A stretch of 64,000 nt of DNA, from positions 2,035,501 through 2,099,500 of the forward strand of contig JANJXV010000152.1 in the NCBI GenBank assembly GCA_024803745.1, in the 5' to 3' direction. A program made the position numbers and the translations under genes. Positions 8,355-18,277 of this stretch are shown here, piece after piece. The stretch is from Megascapheus bottae (lineage: Eukaryota; Chordata; Mammalia; Rodentia; Geomyidae). Numbering within the stretch: the stretch's first letter is position 1; each line of letters begins with the position of its first letter. The notes under the pieces were generated by a model. The model did not search any database. It saw only the letters and a program-made list of their open reading frames with translations, and was not told the DNA's origin.

Positions 8355-9665
8355 CTAGGCCAAAGGGGCGCCCCTGGAAAGGAAAGGCCTGACCGGGAAG
8401 TGGATGGAGCCGGTGGGGTATCTCCAGAGAAGGCACTTCCTAGCCACGTTCAAGAAAGTCGCGGTCCCGTGGTCGAGATCCAGAAAGACCCCCACCCTCC
8501 CCAGAGGCCGCTCTAGGTAGTGATGGCGCAGAGGTGAGGTTGTAAAGAGGCCGGCTGGGTGGGAGCCTTCCACCCAGAAGAGGACGAAAAGGTCGTGGTC
8601 GGAGGCCCTCGGAGGGAATCCGGCCGGATTCCCGCAGACTCCCACCGCCCAGGAGGAAGAGTCGTCCGGGCTGAGCTCCCAGTAGTGTCGGCCGGCGCTG
8701 AAGACCTGGGCGCCAAGCGCGACCTGGTGGCCGGCTTCTTCCTCCCTGGAAGCTGCCAGCAGAGGTGGGCTCGGCGTCCAGGGGCCGAAGGACACCTCTA
8801 CTCGGTACGGGCTGAGGCTCTCCACCAGCCCGCGGATTCTAGGGGGGCCGAGCAACGGCTCCAGGGTCTGGGGCTGGAAGAGCAAGGCGCACTCTCCCAG
8901 CTCCAGGCCGTCCCTGAAGTCCTGGAGGAGCTCCACATCCGGCTTTTGGTAGGCCCTCATCAGCTCCTGGTACACGCTCCTGAGGTGACCCTGTTCCTCG
9001 AGCAGGTGCCCCTCGGTTGTCTGGAGTTGCGCTGAGGTCCTCCTTCCTAGGTCGAGCAGTAACTCTTGGGCAAATCGCCTGTCCCCCTCCCGGAGACCAG
9101 GCTGCCCCGGGGTGGCATAAAACGCCTCGGTCATCGTCCGGTGCAGGTGCAGAAACCAACCCCACCGGCTCATGATCTCCCTCTGCTCCTCCACCTTCCT
9201 CTGGGTCTCTTCTTTCCTCTCCCACAAAGTCTCCATGAGCTGTAAGATGGCCTCCCGCCTGTGGGCGGCTGCGCGCTCCACGGGCTGGTGCCGGTGAGCC
9301 CGGTGCTCCGGGGCCTGGGAGCAGAGCCCGCAGAGCGGGCTCTCGTCCTCCTCGCAGAACATCTGCTTTGGCTCGCCGTGGGTCCCACACCTGTGCTCCC
9401 GGGAGCTCAGGAACCCGCGGAGGCCGGCCTTCCGCACCAGGGAGACCACACAGCCCAGCACCACGTTGGATCTCGGCTCTCCTCGCTGGGAGGGCTCCCT
9501 GCAGGCAGGGCACCTGGCCGGGGTCGTGGCATCTTCCCAGGCCAGGCGGAGACACGGGCGACAGAAAGTGTGGCCGCACTGGACGGTGACCGGGACCATC
9601 AGGGTGTCCAGGCAGATGGGGCATCTCACCTCCTCCTGGAAGGCTCGGGCCAGCTCAGCTTCCAT
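8355..9665 (-). CDS. TRIM43: TRIM43-like E3 ligase, copy 4
   Basis: Full-length copy with S72C (9450-9452) but G81, a combination seen only in copies 4, 17 and 19. These three belong to one duplicated lineage, also marked by an extra A in the 5' untranslated region (AAAAAGG in place of AAAACGG on the plus strand, just right of the gene). All RING and B-box ligands and SPRY motifs are intact. Confidence 0.88.
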   Translation of the reverse strand: MEAELARAFQEEVRCPICLDTLMVPVTVQCGHTFCRPCLRLAWEDATTPARCPACREPSQRGEPRSNVVLGCVVSLVRKAGLRGFLSSREHRCGTHGEPKQMFCEEDESPLCGLCSQAPEHRAHRHQPVERAAAHRREAILQLMETLWERKEETQRKVEEQREIMSRWGWFLHLHRTMTEAFYATPGQPGLREGDRRFAQELLLDLGRRTSAQLQTTEGHLLEEQGHLRSVYQELMRAYQKPDVELLQDFRDGLELGECALLFQPQTLEPLLGPPRIRGLVESLSPYRVEVSFGPWTPSPPLLAASREEEAGHQVALGAQVFSAGRHYWELSPDDSSSWAVGVCGNPAGFPPRASDHDLFVLFWVEGSHPAGLFTTSPLRHHYLERPLGRVGVFLDLDHGTATFLNVARKCLLWRYPTGSIHFPVRPFLSRGAPLA

Positions 9666-10835
9666 CTTCGCCCTTCAGAGAGCGCGGAAAAAGGCCCCAA
9701 GGGCAGGTTCTCCCGCACGGATCCTCAGCACGCACCGCACCGGTAGGCCAGTTGGGAGCGCCGTCCAGCCGTCCGGACCAGTGGCTGCAGCGGGATCTTC
9801 TCCACACAGGGAGGCCAGGAAGTGGCGCGCGGCCTTTTATCGACCTGGGCGGGGGGCGGAGCCAGGGCAGGGCTTTGCGCCTGCGTGCCAGGATACCTGC
9901 TGACGGTCAGGCCACCCGCCTGCACATGCAGGCAGGGGGCCAGGGGGCCAGGGGCGGGCAGGCCCCGCCCCCTCCCCCCCCCCCCCGCCTGCACCTGCCA
10001 GCTTTGGGAACGGGAACGTGGCCTCACCAGTTGCTCCAGCCAGGACTGGCGCCCTCCCTCCTGTACAGCTGGCGCTCCTGCTGCTGCTGCTGCTACTGCA
10101 GCTGCCGCGGACTCCTTGTTGGTTTGTTCCCCTCAGGCACACTCTCTCCCAGAGCCCTCTGACTGTGTGAGGGGGGAGGGGCCGGGCGAGGGGGAGCCAC
10201 AGAACCCGAGGGCGCAAGGGTGATCCAAGGCGACCGACCCAGCCACACGCGGGACGCCAAGTGCGAACGCCGAGGGAATGGAAGAGGTCGGGGAGGGGGT
10301 GGGGGGAGGAGGGGGGGGAGGCGGCTGAAGGTGGGGGTTGGGGAGGGAGCCGGGGAAGTCCAGGATGCCAGAGAGACCAAGACGAAGGAGGGACTGGGGA
10401 GCACCTGCAGCCCAAGGCCCTCACTTCCGGTCCCGAGGTGCCCGCCGACATCCATCCCTAGGTAGGTCTTTAAGGCTGCCCATGGTGGTCTCCCCCCAGG
10501 CCTCTGTGGGTGGCGAGAACCACGCCCCCACCGGGCTCCCACCGGGAAGCAGAGCGGGGCAGAGGGGGGGACGCCAAGAGGGAACCGCAGACCAACCGGC
10601 AGACCCGACCCGGGACCCGACCCGGGACCACGGACACCCGTGGCCTGGCCTCGAGGCCCCCGAGGAGGTCCAGGTGGGGTGGCTTCCCCAGGGCCCGCCT
10701 CGAAACCAGGAGGGCAGACCCCACCTGCCCCAGAGCGGCGCCGAGAGGGGCCCCCCGGCGGGCCTGACCGGACCTGCCCTGCTCCCTCCCCCGGGTCTGG
10801 AGGGTCCTGGAGAGTCCCGGGCCCGGGCTCTTTCC
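9666..10835. other. Spacer between copies 4 and 5
   Basis: 1170 bases. GGGGAAGTCCAGG and GAGGAGGTCC are diagnostic and recur only in spacers 17/18 and 19/20. The G-rich tract is one G shorter than in the spacers to its left. Confidence 0.85.
9834..9933 (-). promoter_or_regulatory. Promoter block of copy 4
   Basis: GATAAAAG at 9834-9841 and CACATG palindrome at 9918-9933; a C-to-T change (GGATACCTG) lies between them. Confidence 0.6.
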
Positions 10836-12146
10836 CTAGGCCAAAGGGGCGCCCCTGGAAAGGAAAGGCCTGACCGGGAAGTGGATGGAGCCGGTGGGGT
10901 ATCTCCAGAGAAGGCACTTCCTAGCCACGTTCAAGAAAGTCGCGGTCCCGTGGTCGAGATCCAGAAAGACCCCCACCCTCCCCAGAGGCCGCTCTAGGTA
11001 GTGATGGCGCAGAGGTGAGGTTGTAAAGAGGCCGGCTGGGTGGGAGCCTTCCACCCAGAAGAGGACGAAAAGGTCGTGGTCGGAGGCCCTCGGAGGGAAT
11101 CCGGCCGGATTCCCGCAGACTCCCACCGCCCAGGAGGAAGAGTCGTCCGGGCTGAGCTCCCAGTAGTGTCGGCCGGCGCTGAAGACCTGGGCGCCAAGCG
11201 CGACCTGGTGGCCGGCTTCTTCCTCCCTGGAAGCTGCCAGCAGAGGTGGGCTCGGCGTCCAGGGGCCGAAGGACACCTCTACTCGGTACGGGCTGAGGCT
11301 CTCCACCAGCCCGCGGATTCTAGGGGGGCCGAGCAACGGCTCCAGGGTCTGGGGCTGGAAGAGCAAGGCGCACTCTCCCAGCTCCAGGCCGTCCCTGAAG
11401 TCCTGGAGGAGCTCCACATCCGGCTTTTGGTAGGCCCTCATCAGCTCCTGGTACACGCTCCTGAGGTGACCCTGTTCCTCGAGCAGGTGCCCCTCGGTTG
11501 TCTGGAGTTGCGCTGAGGTCCTCCTTCCTAGGTCGAGCAGTAACTCTTGGGCAAATCGCCTGTCCCCCTCCCGGAGACCAGGCTGCCCCGGGGTGGCATA
11601 AAACGCCTCGGTCATCGTCCGGTGCAGGTGCAGAAACCAACCCCACCGGCTCATGATCTCCCTCTGCTCCTCCACCTTCCTCTGGGTCTCTTCTTTCCTC
11701 TCCCACAAAGTCTCCATGAGCTGTAAGATGGCCTCCCGCCTGTGGGCGGCTGCGCGCTCCACGGGCTGGTGCCGGTGAGCCCGGTGCTCCGGGGCCTGGG
11801 AGCAGAGCCCGCAGAGCGGGCTCTCGTCCTCCTCGCAGAACATCTGCTTTGGCTCGCCGTGGGTCCCACACCTGTGCTCGCGGGAGCTCAGGAACCCGCG
11901 GAGGCCGGCCTTCCGCACCAGGGAGACCACACTGCCCAGCACCACGTTGGATCTCGGCTCTCCTCGCTGGGAGGGCTCCCTGCAGGCAGGGCACCTGGCC
12001 GGGGTCGTGGCATCTTCCCAGGCCAGGCGGAGACACGGGCGACAGAAAGTGTGGCCGCACTGGACGGTGACCGGGACCATCAGGGTGTCCAGGCAGATGG
12101 GGCATCTCACCTCCTCCTGGAAGGCTCGGGCCAGCTCAGCTTCCAT
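10836..12146 (-). CDS. TRIM43: TRIM43-like E3 ligase, copy 5
   Basis: Full-length copy with the common allele at all variable residues and the CGC codon for R89, as in copies 1, 2, 13, 14, 15 and 20. Its 3' spacer carries rare variants shared only with those of copies 18 and 20, so those genes share its 3' portion by descent. Copy 20 also matches it on the 5' side, whereas copy 18 does not. Confidence 0.88.
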   Translation of the reverse strand: MEAELARAFQEEVRCPICLDTLMVPVTVQCGHTFCRPCLRLAWEDATTPARCPACREPSQRGEPRSNVVLGSVVSLVRKAGLRGFLSSREHRCGTHGEPKQMFCEEDESPLCGLCSQAPEHRAHRHQPVERAAAHRREAILQLMETLWERKEETQRKVEEQREIMSRWGWFLHLHRTMTEAFYATPGQPGLREGDRRFAQELLLDLGRRTSAQLQTTEGHLLEEQGHLRSVYQELMRAYQKPDVELLQDFRDGLELGECALLFQPQTLEPLLGPPRIRGLVESLSPYRVEVSFGPWTPSPPLLAASREEEAGHQVALGAQVFSAGRHYWELSPDDSSSWAVGVCGNPAGFPPRASDHDLFVLFWVEGSHPAGLFTTSPLRHHYLERPLGRVGVFLDLDHGTATFLNVARKCLLWRYPTGSIHFPVRPFLSRGAPLA

Positions 12147-13315
12147 CTTCGCCCTTCAGAGAGCGCGGAAAACGGCCCCAAGGGCAGGTTCTCCCGCACG
12201 GATCCTCAGCACGCACCGCACCGGTAGGCCAGTTGGGAGCGCCGTCCAGCCGTCCGGACCAGTGGCTGCAGCGGGATCTTCTCCACACAGGGAGGCCAGG
12301 AAGTGGCGCGCGGCCTTTTATCGACCTGGGCGGGGGGCGGAGCCAGGGCAGGGCTTTGCGCCTGCGTGCCAGGACACCTGCTGACGGTCAGGCCACCCGC
12401 CTGCACGTGCAGGCAGGGGGCCAGGGGGCCAGGGGCGGGCAGGCCCCGCCCCCTCCCCCCCCCCCGCCTGCACCTGCCAGCTTTGGGAACGGGAACGTGG
12501 CCTCACCAGTTGCTCCAGCCAGGACTGGCGCCCTCCCTCCTGTACAGCTGGCGCTCCTGCTGCTGCTGCTGCTACTGCAGCTGCCGCGGACTCCTTGTTG
12601 GTTTGTTCCCCTCAGGCACACTCTCTCCCAGAGCCCTCTGACTGTGTGAGGGGGGAGGGGCCGGGCGAGGGGGAGCCACAGAACCCGAGGGCGCAAGGGT
12701 GATCCAAGGCGACCGACCCAGCCACACGCGGGACGCCAAGTGCGAACGCCGAGGGAATGGAAGAGGTCGGGGAGGGGGGTGGGGGGAGGAGGGGGGGGAG
12801 GCGGCTGAAGGTGGGGGTTGGGGAGGGAGCCGGGGAGGGCCAGGATGCCAGAGAGACCAAGACGAAGGAGGGACTGGGGAGCACCTGCAGCCCAAGGCCC
12901 TCACTTCCGGTCCCGAGGTGCCCGCCGACCTCCATCCCTTGGTAGGTCTTTAAGGCTGCCCATGGTGGTCTCCCCCCAGGCCTCTGTGGGTGGCGAGAAC
13001 CACGCCCCCACCGGGCTCCCACCGGGAAGCAGAGCGGGGCAGAGGGGGGGACGCCAAGAGGGAACCGCAGACCAACCGGCAGACCCGACCCGGGACCCGA
13101 CCCGGGACCACGGACACCCGTGGCCTGGCCTCGAGGCCCCCGAGGCGGTCCAGGTGGGGTGGCTTCCCCAGGGCCCGCCTCGAAACCAGGAGGGCAGACC
13201 CCACCTGCCCCAGAGCGGCGCCGAGAGGGGCCCCCCGGCGGGCCTGACCGGACCTGCCCTGCTCCCTCCCCCGGGTCTGGACGGTCCTGGAGGGTCCCGG
13301 GCCCGGGCTCTTTCC
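12147..13315. other. Spacer between copies 5 and 6
   Basis: 1169 bases; the G-rich tract is full length and the C run unbroken. Counterpart of spacer 20/21, which is one C shorter. Confidence 0.85.
12315..12414 (-). promoter_or_regulatory. Promoter block of copy 5
   Basis: GATAAAAG at 12315-12322 and the perfect CACGTG palindrome at 12399-12414. Confidence 0.6.
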
Positions 13316-14626
13316 CTAGGCCAAAGGGGCGCCCCTGGAAAGGAAAGGCCTGACCGGGAAGTGGATGGAGCCGGTGGGGTATCTCCAGAGAAGGCACTTC
13401 CTAGCCACGTTCAAGAAAGTCGCGGTCCCGTGGTCGAGATCCAGAAAGACCCCCACCCTCCCCAGAGGCCGCTCTAGGTAGTGATGGCGCAGAGGTGAGG
13501 TTGTAAAGAGGCCGGCTGGGTGGGAGCCTTCCACCCAGAAGAGGACGAAAAGGTCGTGGTCGGAGGCCCTTGGAGGGAATCCGGCCGGATTCCCGCAGAC
13601 TCCCACCGCCCAGGAGGAAGAGTCGTCCGGGCTGAGCTCCCAGTAGTGTCGGCCGGCGCTGAAGACCTGGGCGCCAAGCGCGACCTGGTGGCCGGCTTCT
13701 TCCTCCCTGGAAGCTGCCAGCAGAGGTGGGCTCGGCGTCCAGGGGCCGAAGGACACCTCTACTCGGTACGGGCTGAGGCTCTCCACCAGCCCGCGGATTC
13801 TAGGGGGGCCGAGCAACGGCTCCAGGGTCTGGGGCTGGAAGAGCAAGGCGCACTCTCCCAGCTCCAGGCCGTCCCTGAAGTCCTGGAGGAGCTCCACATC
13901 CGGCTTTTGGTAGGCCCTCATCAGCTCCTGGTACACGCTCCTGAGGTGACCCTGTTCCTCGAGCAGGTGCCCCTCGGTTGTCTGGAGTTGCGCTGAGGTC
14001 CTCCTTCCTAGGTCGAGCAGTAACTCTTGGGCAAATCGCCTGTCCCCCTCCCGGAGACCAGGCTGCCCCGGGGTGGCATAAAACGCCTCGGTCATCGTCC
14101 GGTGCAGGTGCAGAAACCAACCCCACCGGCTCATGATCTCCCTCTGCTCCTCCACCTTCCTCTGGGTCTCTTCTTTCCTCTCCCACAAAGTCTCCATGAG
14201 CTGTAAGATGGCCTCCCGCCTGTGGGCGGCTGCGCGCTCCACGGGCTGGTGCCGGTGAGCCCGGTGCTCCGGGGCCTGGGAGCAGAGCCCGCAGAGCGGG
14301 CTCTCGTCCTCCTCGCAGAACATCTGCTTTGGCTCGCTGTGGGTCCCACACCTGTGCTCCCGGGAGCTCAGGAACCCGCGGAGGCCGGCCTTCCGCACCA
14401 GGGAGACCACACTGCCCAGCACCACGTTGGATCTCGGCTCTCCTCGCTGGGAGGGCTCCCTGCAGGCAGGGCACCTGGCCGGGGTCGTGGCATCTTCCCA
14501 GGCCAGGCGGAGACACGGGCGACAGAAAGTGTGGCCGCACTGGACGGTGACCGGGACCATCAGGGTGTCCAGGCAGATGGGGCATCTCACCTCCTCCTGG
14601 AAGGCTCGGGCCAGCTCAGCTTCCAT
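13316..14626 (-). CDS. TRIM43: TRIM43-like E3 ligase, copy 6 (G97S)
   Basis: Full-length copy with G97S directly after the B-box ligand H96, shared only with copy 21, its counterpart 37,215 bases to the right. The P352 codon is CCA here and in copy 12, while copy 21 has CCG, so at least one base change or conversion separates the duplicates. The 5' untranslated region has AACCGCCCC in place of AACGGCCCC, shared with copies 20 and 21. Confidence 0.88.
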   Translation of the reverse strand: MEAELARAFQEEVRCPICLDTLMVPVTVQCGHTFCRPCLRLAWEDATTPARCPACREPSQRGEPRSNVVLGSVVSLVRKAGLRGFLSSREHRCGTHSEPKQMFCEEDESPLCGLCSQAPEHRAHRHQPVERAAAHRREAILQLMETLWERKEETQRKVEEQREIMSRWGWFLHLHRTMTEAFYATPGQPGLREGDRRFAQELLLDLGRRTSAQLQTTEGHLLEEQGHLRSVYQELMRAYQKPDVELLQDFRDGLELGECALLFQPQTLEPLLGPPRIRGLVESLSPYRVEVSFGPWTPSPPLLAASREEEAGHQVALGAQVFSAGRHYWELSPDDSSSWAVGVCGNPAGFPPRASDHDLFVLFWVEGSHPAGLFTTSPLRHHYLERPLGRVGVFLDLDHGTATFLNVARKCLLWRYPTGSIHFPVRPFLSRGAPLA

Positions 14627-15796
14627 CTTCGCCCTTCAGAGAGCGCGGAAAACCGCCCCAAGGGCAGGTTCTCCCGCACGGATCCTCAGCACGCACCGCA
14701 CCGGTAGGCCAGTTGGGAGCGCCGTCCAGCCGTCCGGACCAGTGGCTGCAGCGGGATCTTCTCCACACAGGGAGGCCAGGAAGTGGCGCGCGGCCTTTTA
14801 TCGACCTGGGCGGGGGGCGGAGCCAGGGCAGGGCTTTGGGCCTGCGTGCCAGGACACCTGCTGATGGTCAGGCCACCCGCCTGCACGTGCAGGCAGGGGG
14901 CCAGGGGGCCAGGGGCGGGCAGGCCCCGCCCCCTCCGACCCCCCCCCGCCTGCACCTGCCAGCTTTGGGAACGGGAACGTGGCCTCACCAGTTGCTCCAG
15001 CCAGGACTGGCGCCCTCCCTCCTGTACAGCTGGCGCTCCTGCTGCTGCTGCTGCTACTGCAGCTGCCGCGGACTCCTTGTTGGTTTGTTCCCCTCAGGCA
15101 CACTCTCTCCCAGAGCCCTCTGACTGTGTGAGGGGGGAGGGGCCGGGCGAGGGGGAGCCACAGAACCCGAGGGCGCAAGGGTGATCCAAGGCGACCGAAC
15201 CAGCCACACGCGGGACGCCAAGTGCGAACGCCGAGGGAATGGAAGAGGTCGGGGAGGGGGTGGGGGGAGGAGGGGGGGGAGGCGGCTGAAGGTGGGGGTT
15301 GGGGAGGGAGCCGGGGAGGGCCAGGATGCCAGAGAGAGCAAGACGAAGGAGGGACTGGGGAGCACCTGCAGCCCAAGGCCCTCACTTCCGGTCCCGAGGT
15401 GCCCGCCGACCTCCATCCCTTGGTAGGTCTTTAAGGCTGCCCATGGTGGTCTCCCCCCAGGCCTCTGTGGGTGGCGAGAACCACGCCCCCACCGGGCTCC
15501 CACCGGGAAGCAGAGCGGGGCAGAGGGGGGGACGCCAAGAGGGAACCGCAGACCCACCGGCAGACCCGACCCGGGACCCGACCCGGGACCACGGACACCC
15601 GTGGCCTGGCCTCGAGGCCCCCGAGGCGGTCCAGGTGGGGTGGCTTCCCCAGGGCCCGCCTCGAAACCAGGAGGGCAGACCCCACCTGCCCCAGAGCGGC
15701 GCCGAGAGGGGCCCCCCGGCGGGCCTGACCGGACCTGCCCTGCTCCCTCCCCCGGGTCTGGACGGTCCTGGAGGGTCCCGGGCCCGGGCTCTTTCC
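14627..15796. other. Spacer between copies 6 and 7
   Basis: 1170 bases. TTTGGGCCTGC, CTGATGGTC and GACCGAACC are shared only with spacer 21/22. CCCACCGGC replaces CCAACCGGC from here on through several units. Confidence 0.85.
14795..14894 (-). promoter_or_regulatory. Promoter block of copy 6
   Basis: GATAAAAG at 14795-14802 and CACGTG palindrome at 14879-14894. The NRF1-like TTTGCGCCTGCG of other copies is TTTGGGCCTGCG here, which would spoil that site; CTGATGG replaces CTGACGG. Confidence 0.6.
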
Positions 15797-17107
15797 CTAG
15801 GCCAAAGGGGCGCCCCTGGAAAGGAAAGGCCTGACCGGGAAGTGGATGGAGCCGGTGGGGTATCTCCAGAGAAGGCACTTCCTAGCCACGTTCAAGAAAG
15901 TCGCGGTCCCGTGGTCGAGATCCAGAAAGACCCCCACCCTCCCCAGAGGCCGCTCTAGGTAGTGATGGCGCAGAGGTGAGGTTGTAAAGAGGCCGGCTGG
16001 GTGGGAGCCTTCCACCCAGAAGAGGACGAAAAGGTCGTGGTCGGAGGCCCTCGGAGGGAATCCGGCCGGATTCCCGCAGACTCCCACCGCCCAGGAGGAA
16101 GAGTCGTCCGGGCTGAGCTCCCAGTAGTGTCGGCCGGCGCTGAAGACCTGGGCGCCAAGCGCGACCTGGTGGCCGGCTTCTTCCTCCCTGGAAGCTGCCA
16201 GCAGAGGTGGGCTCGGCGTCCAGGGGCCGAAGGACACCTCTACTCGGTACGGGCTGAGGCTCTCCACCAGCCCGCGGATTCTAGGGGGGCCGAGCAACGG
16301 CTCCAGGGTCTGGGGCTGGAAGAGCAAGGCGCACTCTCCCAGCTCCAGGCCGTCCCTGAAGTCCTGGAGGAGCTCCACATCCGGCTTTTGGTAGGCCCTC
16401 ATCAGCTCCTGGTACACGCTCCTGAGGTGACCCTGTTCCTCGAGCAGGTGCCCCTCGGTTGTCTGGAGTTGCGCTGAGGTCCTCCTTCCTAGGTCGAGCA
16501 GTAACTCTTGGGCAAATCGCCTGTCCCCCTCCCGGAGACCAGGCTGCCCCGGGGTGGCATAAAACGCCTCGGTCATCGTCCGGTGCAGGTGCAGAAACCA
16601 ACCCCACCGGCTCATGATCTCCCTCTGCTCCTCCACCTTCCTCTGGGTCTCTTCTTTCCTCTCCCACAAAGTCTCCATGAGCTGTAAGATGGCCTCCCGC
16701 CTGTGGGCGGCTGCGCGCTCCACGGGCTGGTGCCGGTGAGCCCGGTGCTCCGGGGCCTGGGAGCAGAGCCCGCAGAGCGGGCTCTCATCCTCCTCGCAGA
16801 ACATCTGCTTTGGCTCGCCGTGGGTCCCACACCTGTGCTCCCGGGAGCTCAGGAACCCGCGGAGGCCGGCCTTCCGCACCAGGGAGACCACACTGCCCAG
16901 CACCACGTTGGATCTCGGCTCTCCTCGCTGGGAGGGCTCCCTGCAGGCAGGGCACCTGGCCGGGGTCGTGGCATCTTCCCAGGCCAGGCGGAGACACGGG
17001 CGACAGAAAGTGTGGCCGCACTGGACGGTGACCGGGACCATCAGGGTGTCCAGGCAGATGGGGCATCTCACCTCCTCCTGGAAGGCTCGGGCCAGCTCAG
17101 CTTCCAT
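15797..17107 (-). CDS. TRIM43: TRIM43-like E3 ligase, copy 7
   Basis: Full-length copy with the common protein sequence. It has a synonymous GAT codon at the B-box zinc ligand D107, shared with copies 9, 10, 22 and 26. Counterpart of copy 22 at an offset of 37,215 bases. Together with the spacer to its right it is also nearly the same as copy 10 and its right-hand spacer, which suggests a local exchange three units away. Confidence 0.88.
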   Translation of the reverse strand: MEAELARAFQEEVRCPICLDTLMVPVTVQCGHTFCRPCLRLAWEDATTPARCPACREPSQRGEPRSNVVLGSVVSLVRKAGLRGFLSSREHRCGTHGEPKQMFCEEDESPLCGLCSQAPEHRAHRHQPVERAAAHRREAILQLMETLWERKEETQRKVEEQREIMSRWGWFLHLHRTMTEAFYATPGQPGLREGDRRFAQELLLDLGRRTSAQLQTTEGHLLEEQGHLRSVYQELMRAYQKPDVELLQDFRDGLELGECALLFQPQTLEPLLGPPRIRGLVESLSPYRVEVSFGPWTPSPPLLAASREEEAGHQVALGAQVFSAGRHYWELSPDDSSSWAVGVCGNPAGFPPRASDHDLFVLFWVEGSHPAGLFTTSPLRHHYLERPLGRVGVFLDLDHGTATFLNVARKCLLWRYPTGSIHFPVRPFLSRGAPLA

Positions 17108-18277
17108 CTTCGCCCTTCAGAGAGCGCGGAAAACGGCCCCAAGGGCAGGTTCTCCCGCACGGATCCTCAGCACGCACCGCACCGGTAGGCCAGTTGGGAG
17201 CGCCGTCCAGCCGTCCGGACCAGTGGCTGCAGCGGGATCTTCTCCACACAGGGAGGCCAGGAAGTGGCGCGCGGCCTTTTATCGACCTGGGCGGGGGGCG
17301 GAGCCAGGGCAGGGCTTTGCGCCTGCGTGCCAGGACACCTGCTGACGGTCAGGCCACCCGCCTGCACGTGCAGGCAGGGGGCCAGGGGGCCAGGGGCGGG
17401 CAGGCCCCGTCCCCTCCGACCCCCCCCCGCCTGCACCTGCCAGCTTTGGGAACGGGAACGTGGCCTCACCAGTTGCTCCAGCCAGGACTGGCGCCCTCCC
17501 TCCTGTACAGCTGGCGCTCCTGCTGCTGCTGCTGCTACTGCAGCTGCCGCGGACTCCTTGTTGGTTTGTTCCCCTCAGGCACACTCTCTCCCAGAGCCCT
17601 CTGACTGTGTGAGGGGGGAGGGGCCGGGCGAGGGGGAGCCACAGAACCCGAGGGCGCAAGGGTGATCCAAGGCGACCGACCCAGCCACACGCGGGACGCC
17701 AAGTGCGAACGCCGAGGGAATGGAAGAGGTCGGGGAGGGGGTGGGGGGAGGAGGGGGGGGAGGCGGCTGAAGGTGGGGGTTGGGGAGGGAGCCGGGGAGG
17801 GCCAGGATGCCAGAGAGAGCAAGACGAAGGAGGGACTGGGGAGCACCTGCAGCCCAAGGCCCTCACTTCCGGTCCCGAGGTGCCCGCCGACCTCCATCCC
17901 TTGGTAGGTCTTTAAGGCTGCCCATGGTGGTCTCCCCCCAGGCCTCTGTGGGTGGTGAGAACCACGCCCCCACCGGGCTCCCACCGGGAAGCAGAGCGGG
18001 GCAGAGGGGGGGACGCCAAGAGGGAACCGCAGACCCACCGGCAGACCCGACCCGGGACCCGACCCGGGACCACGGACACCCGTGGCCTGGCCTCGAGGCC
18101 CCCGAGGCGGTCCAGGTGGGGTGGCTTCCCCAGGGCCCGCCTCGAAACCAGGAGGGCAGACCCCACCTGCCCCAGAGCGGCGCCGAGAGGGGCCCCCCGG
18201 CGGGCCTGACCGGACCTGCCCTGCTCCCTCCCCCGGGTCTGGAGGGTCCTGGAGAGTCCCGGGCCCGGGCTCTTTCC
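17108..18277. other. Spacer between copies 7 and 8
   Basis: 1170 bases. GCCCCGTCCC breaks the GC box beside the C run, and GGTGGTGAG replaces GGTGGCGAG. Nearly the same as spacers 10/11 and 22/23. Confidence 0.85.
17276..17375 (-). promoter_or_regulatory. Promoter block of copy 7
   Basis: GATAAAAG at 17276-17283 and CACGTG palindrome at 17360-17375. Confidence 0.6.

Noticed and set aside
10338..10997. Plus-strand open frames of 158, 161 and 219 codons recurring in each unit
   Set aside because: They are antisense shadows of the TRIM gene or the GC-rich spacer, with low-complexity products and no recognisable motif. The 219-codon frame is broken in some units by a one-C difference.
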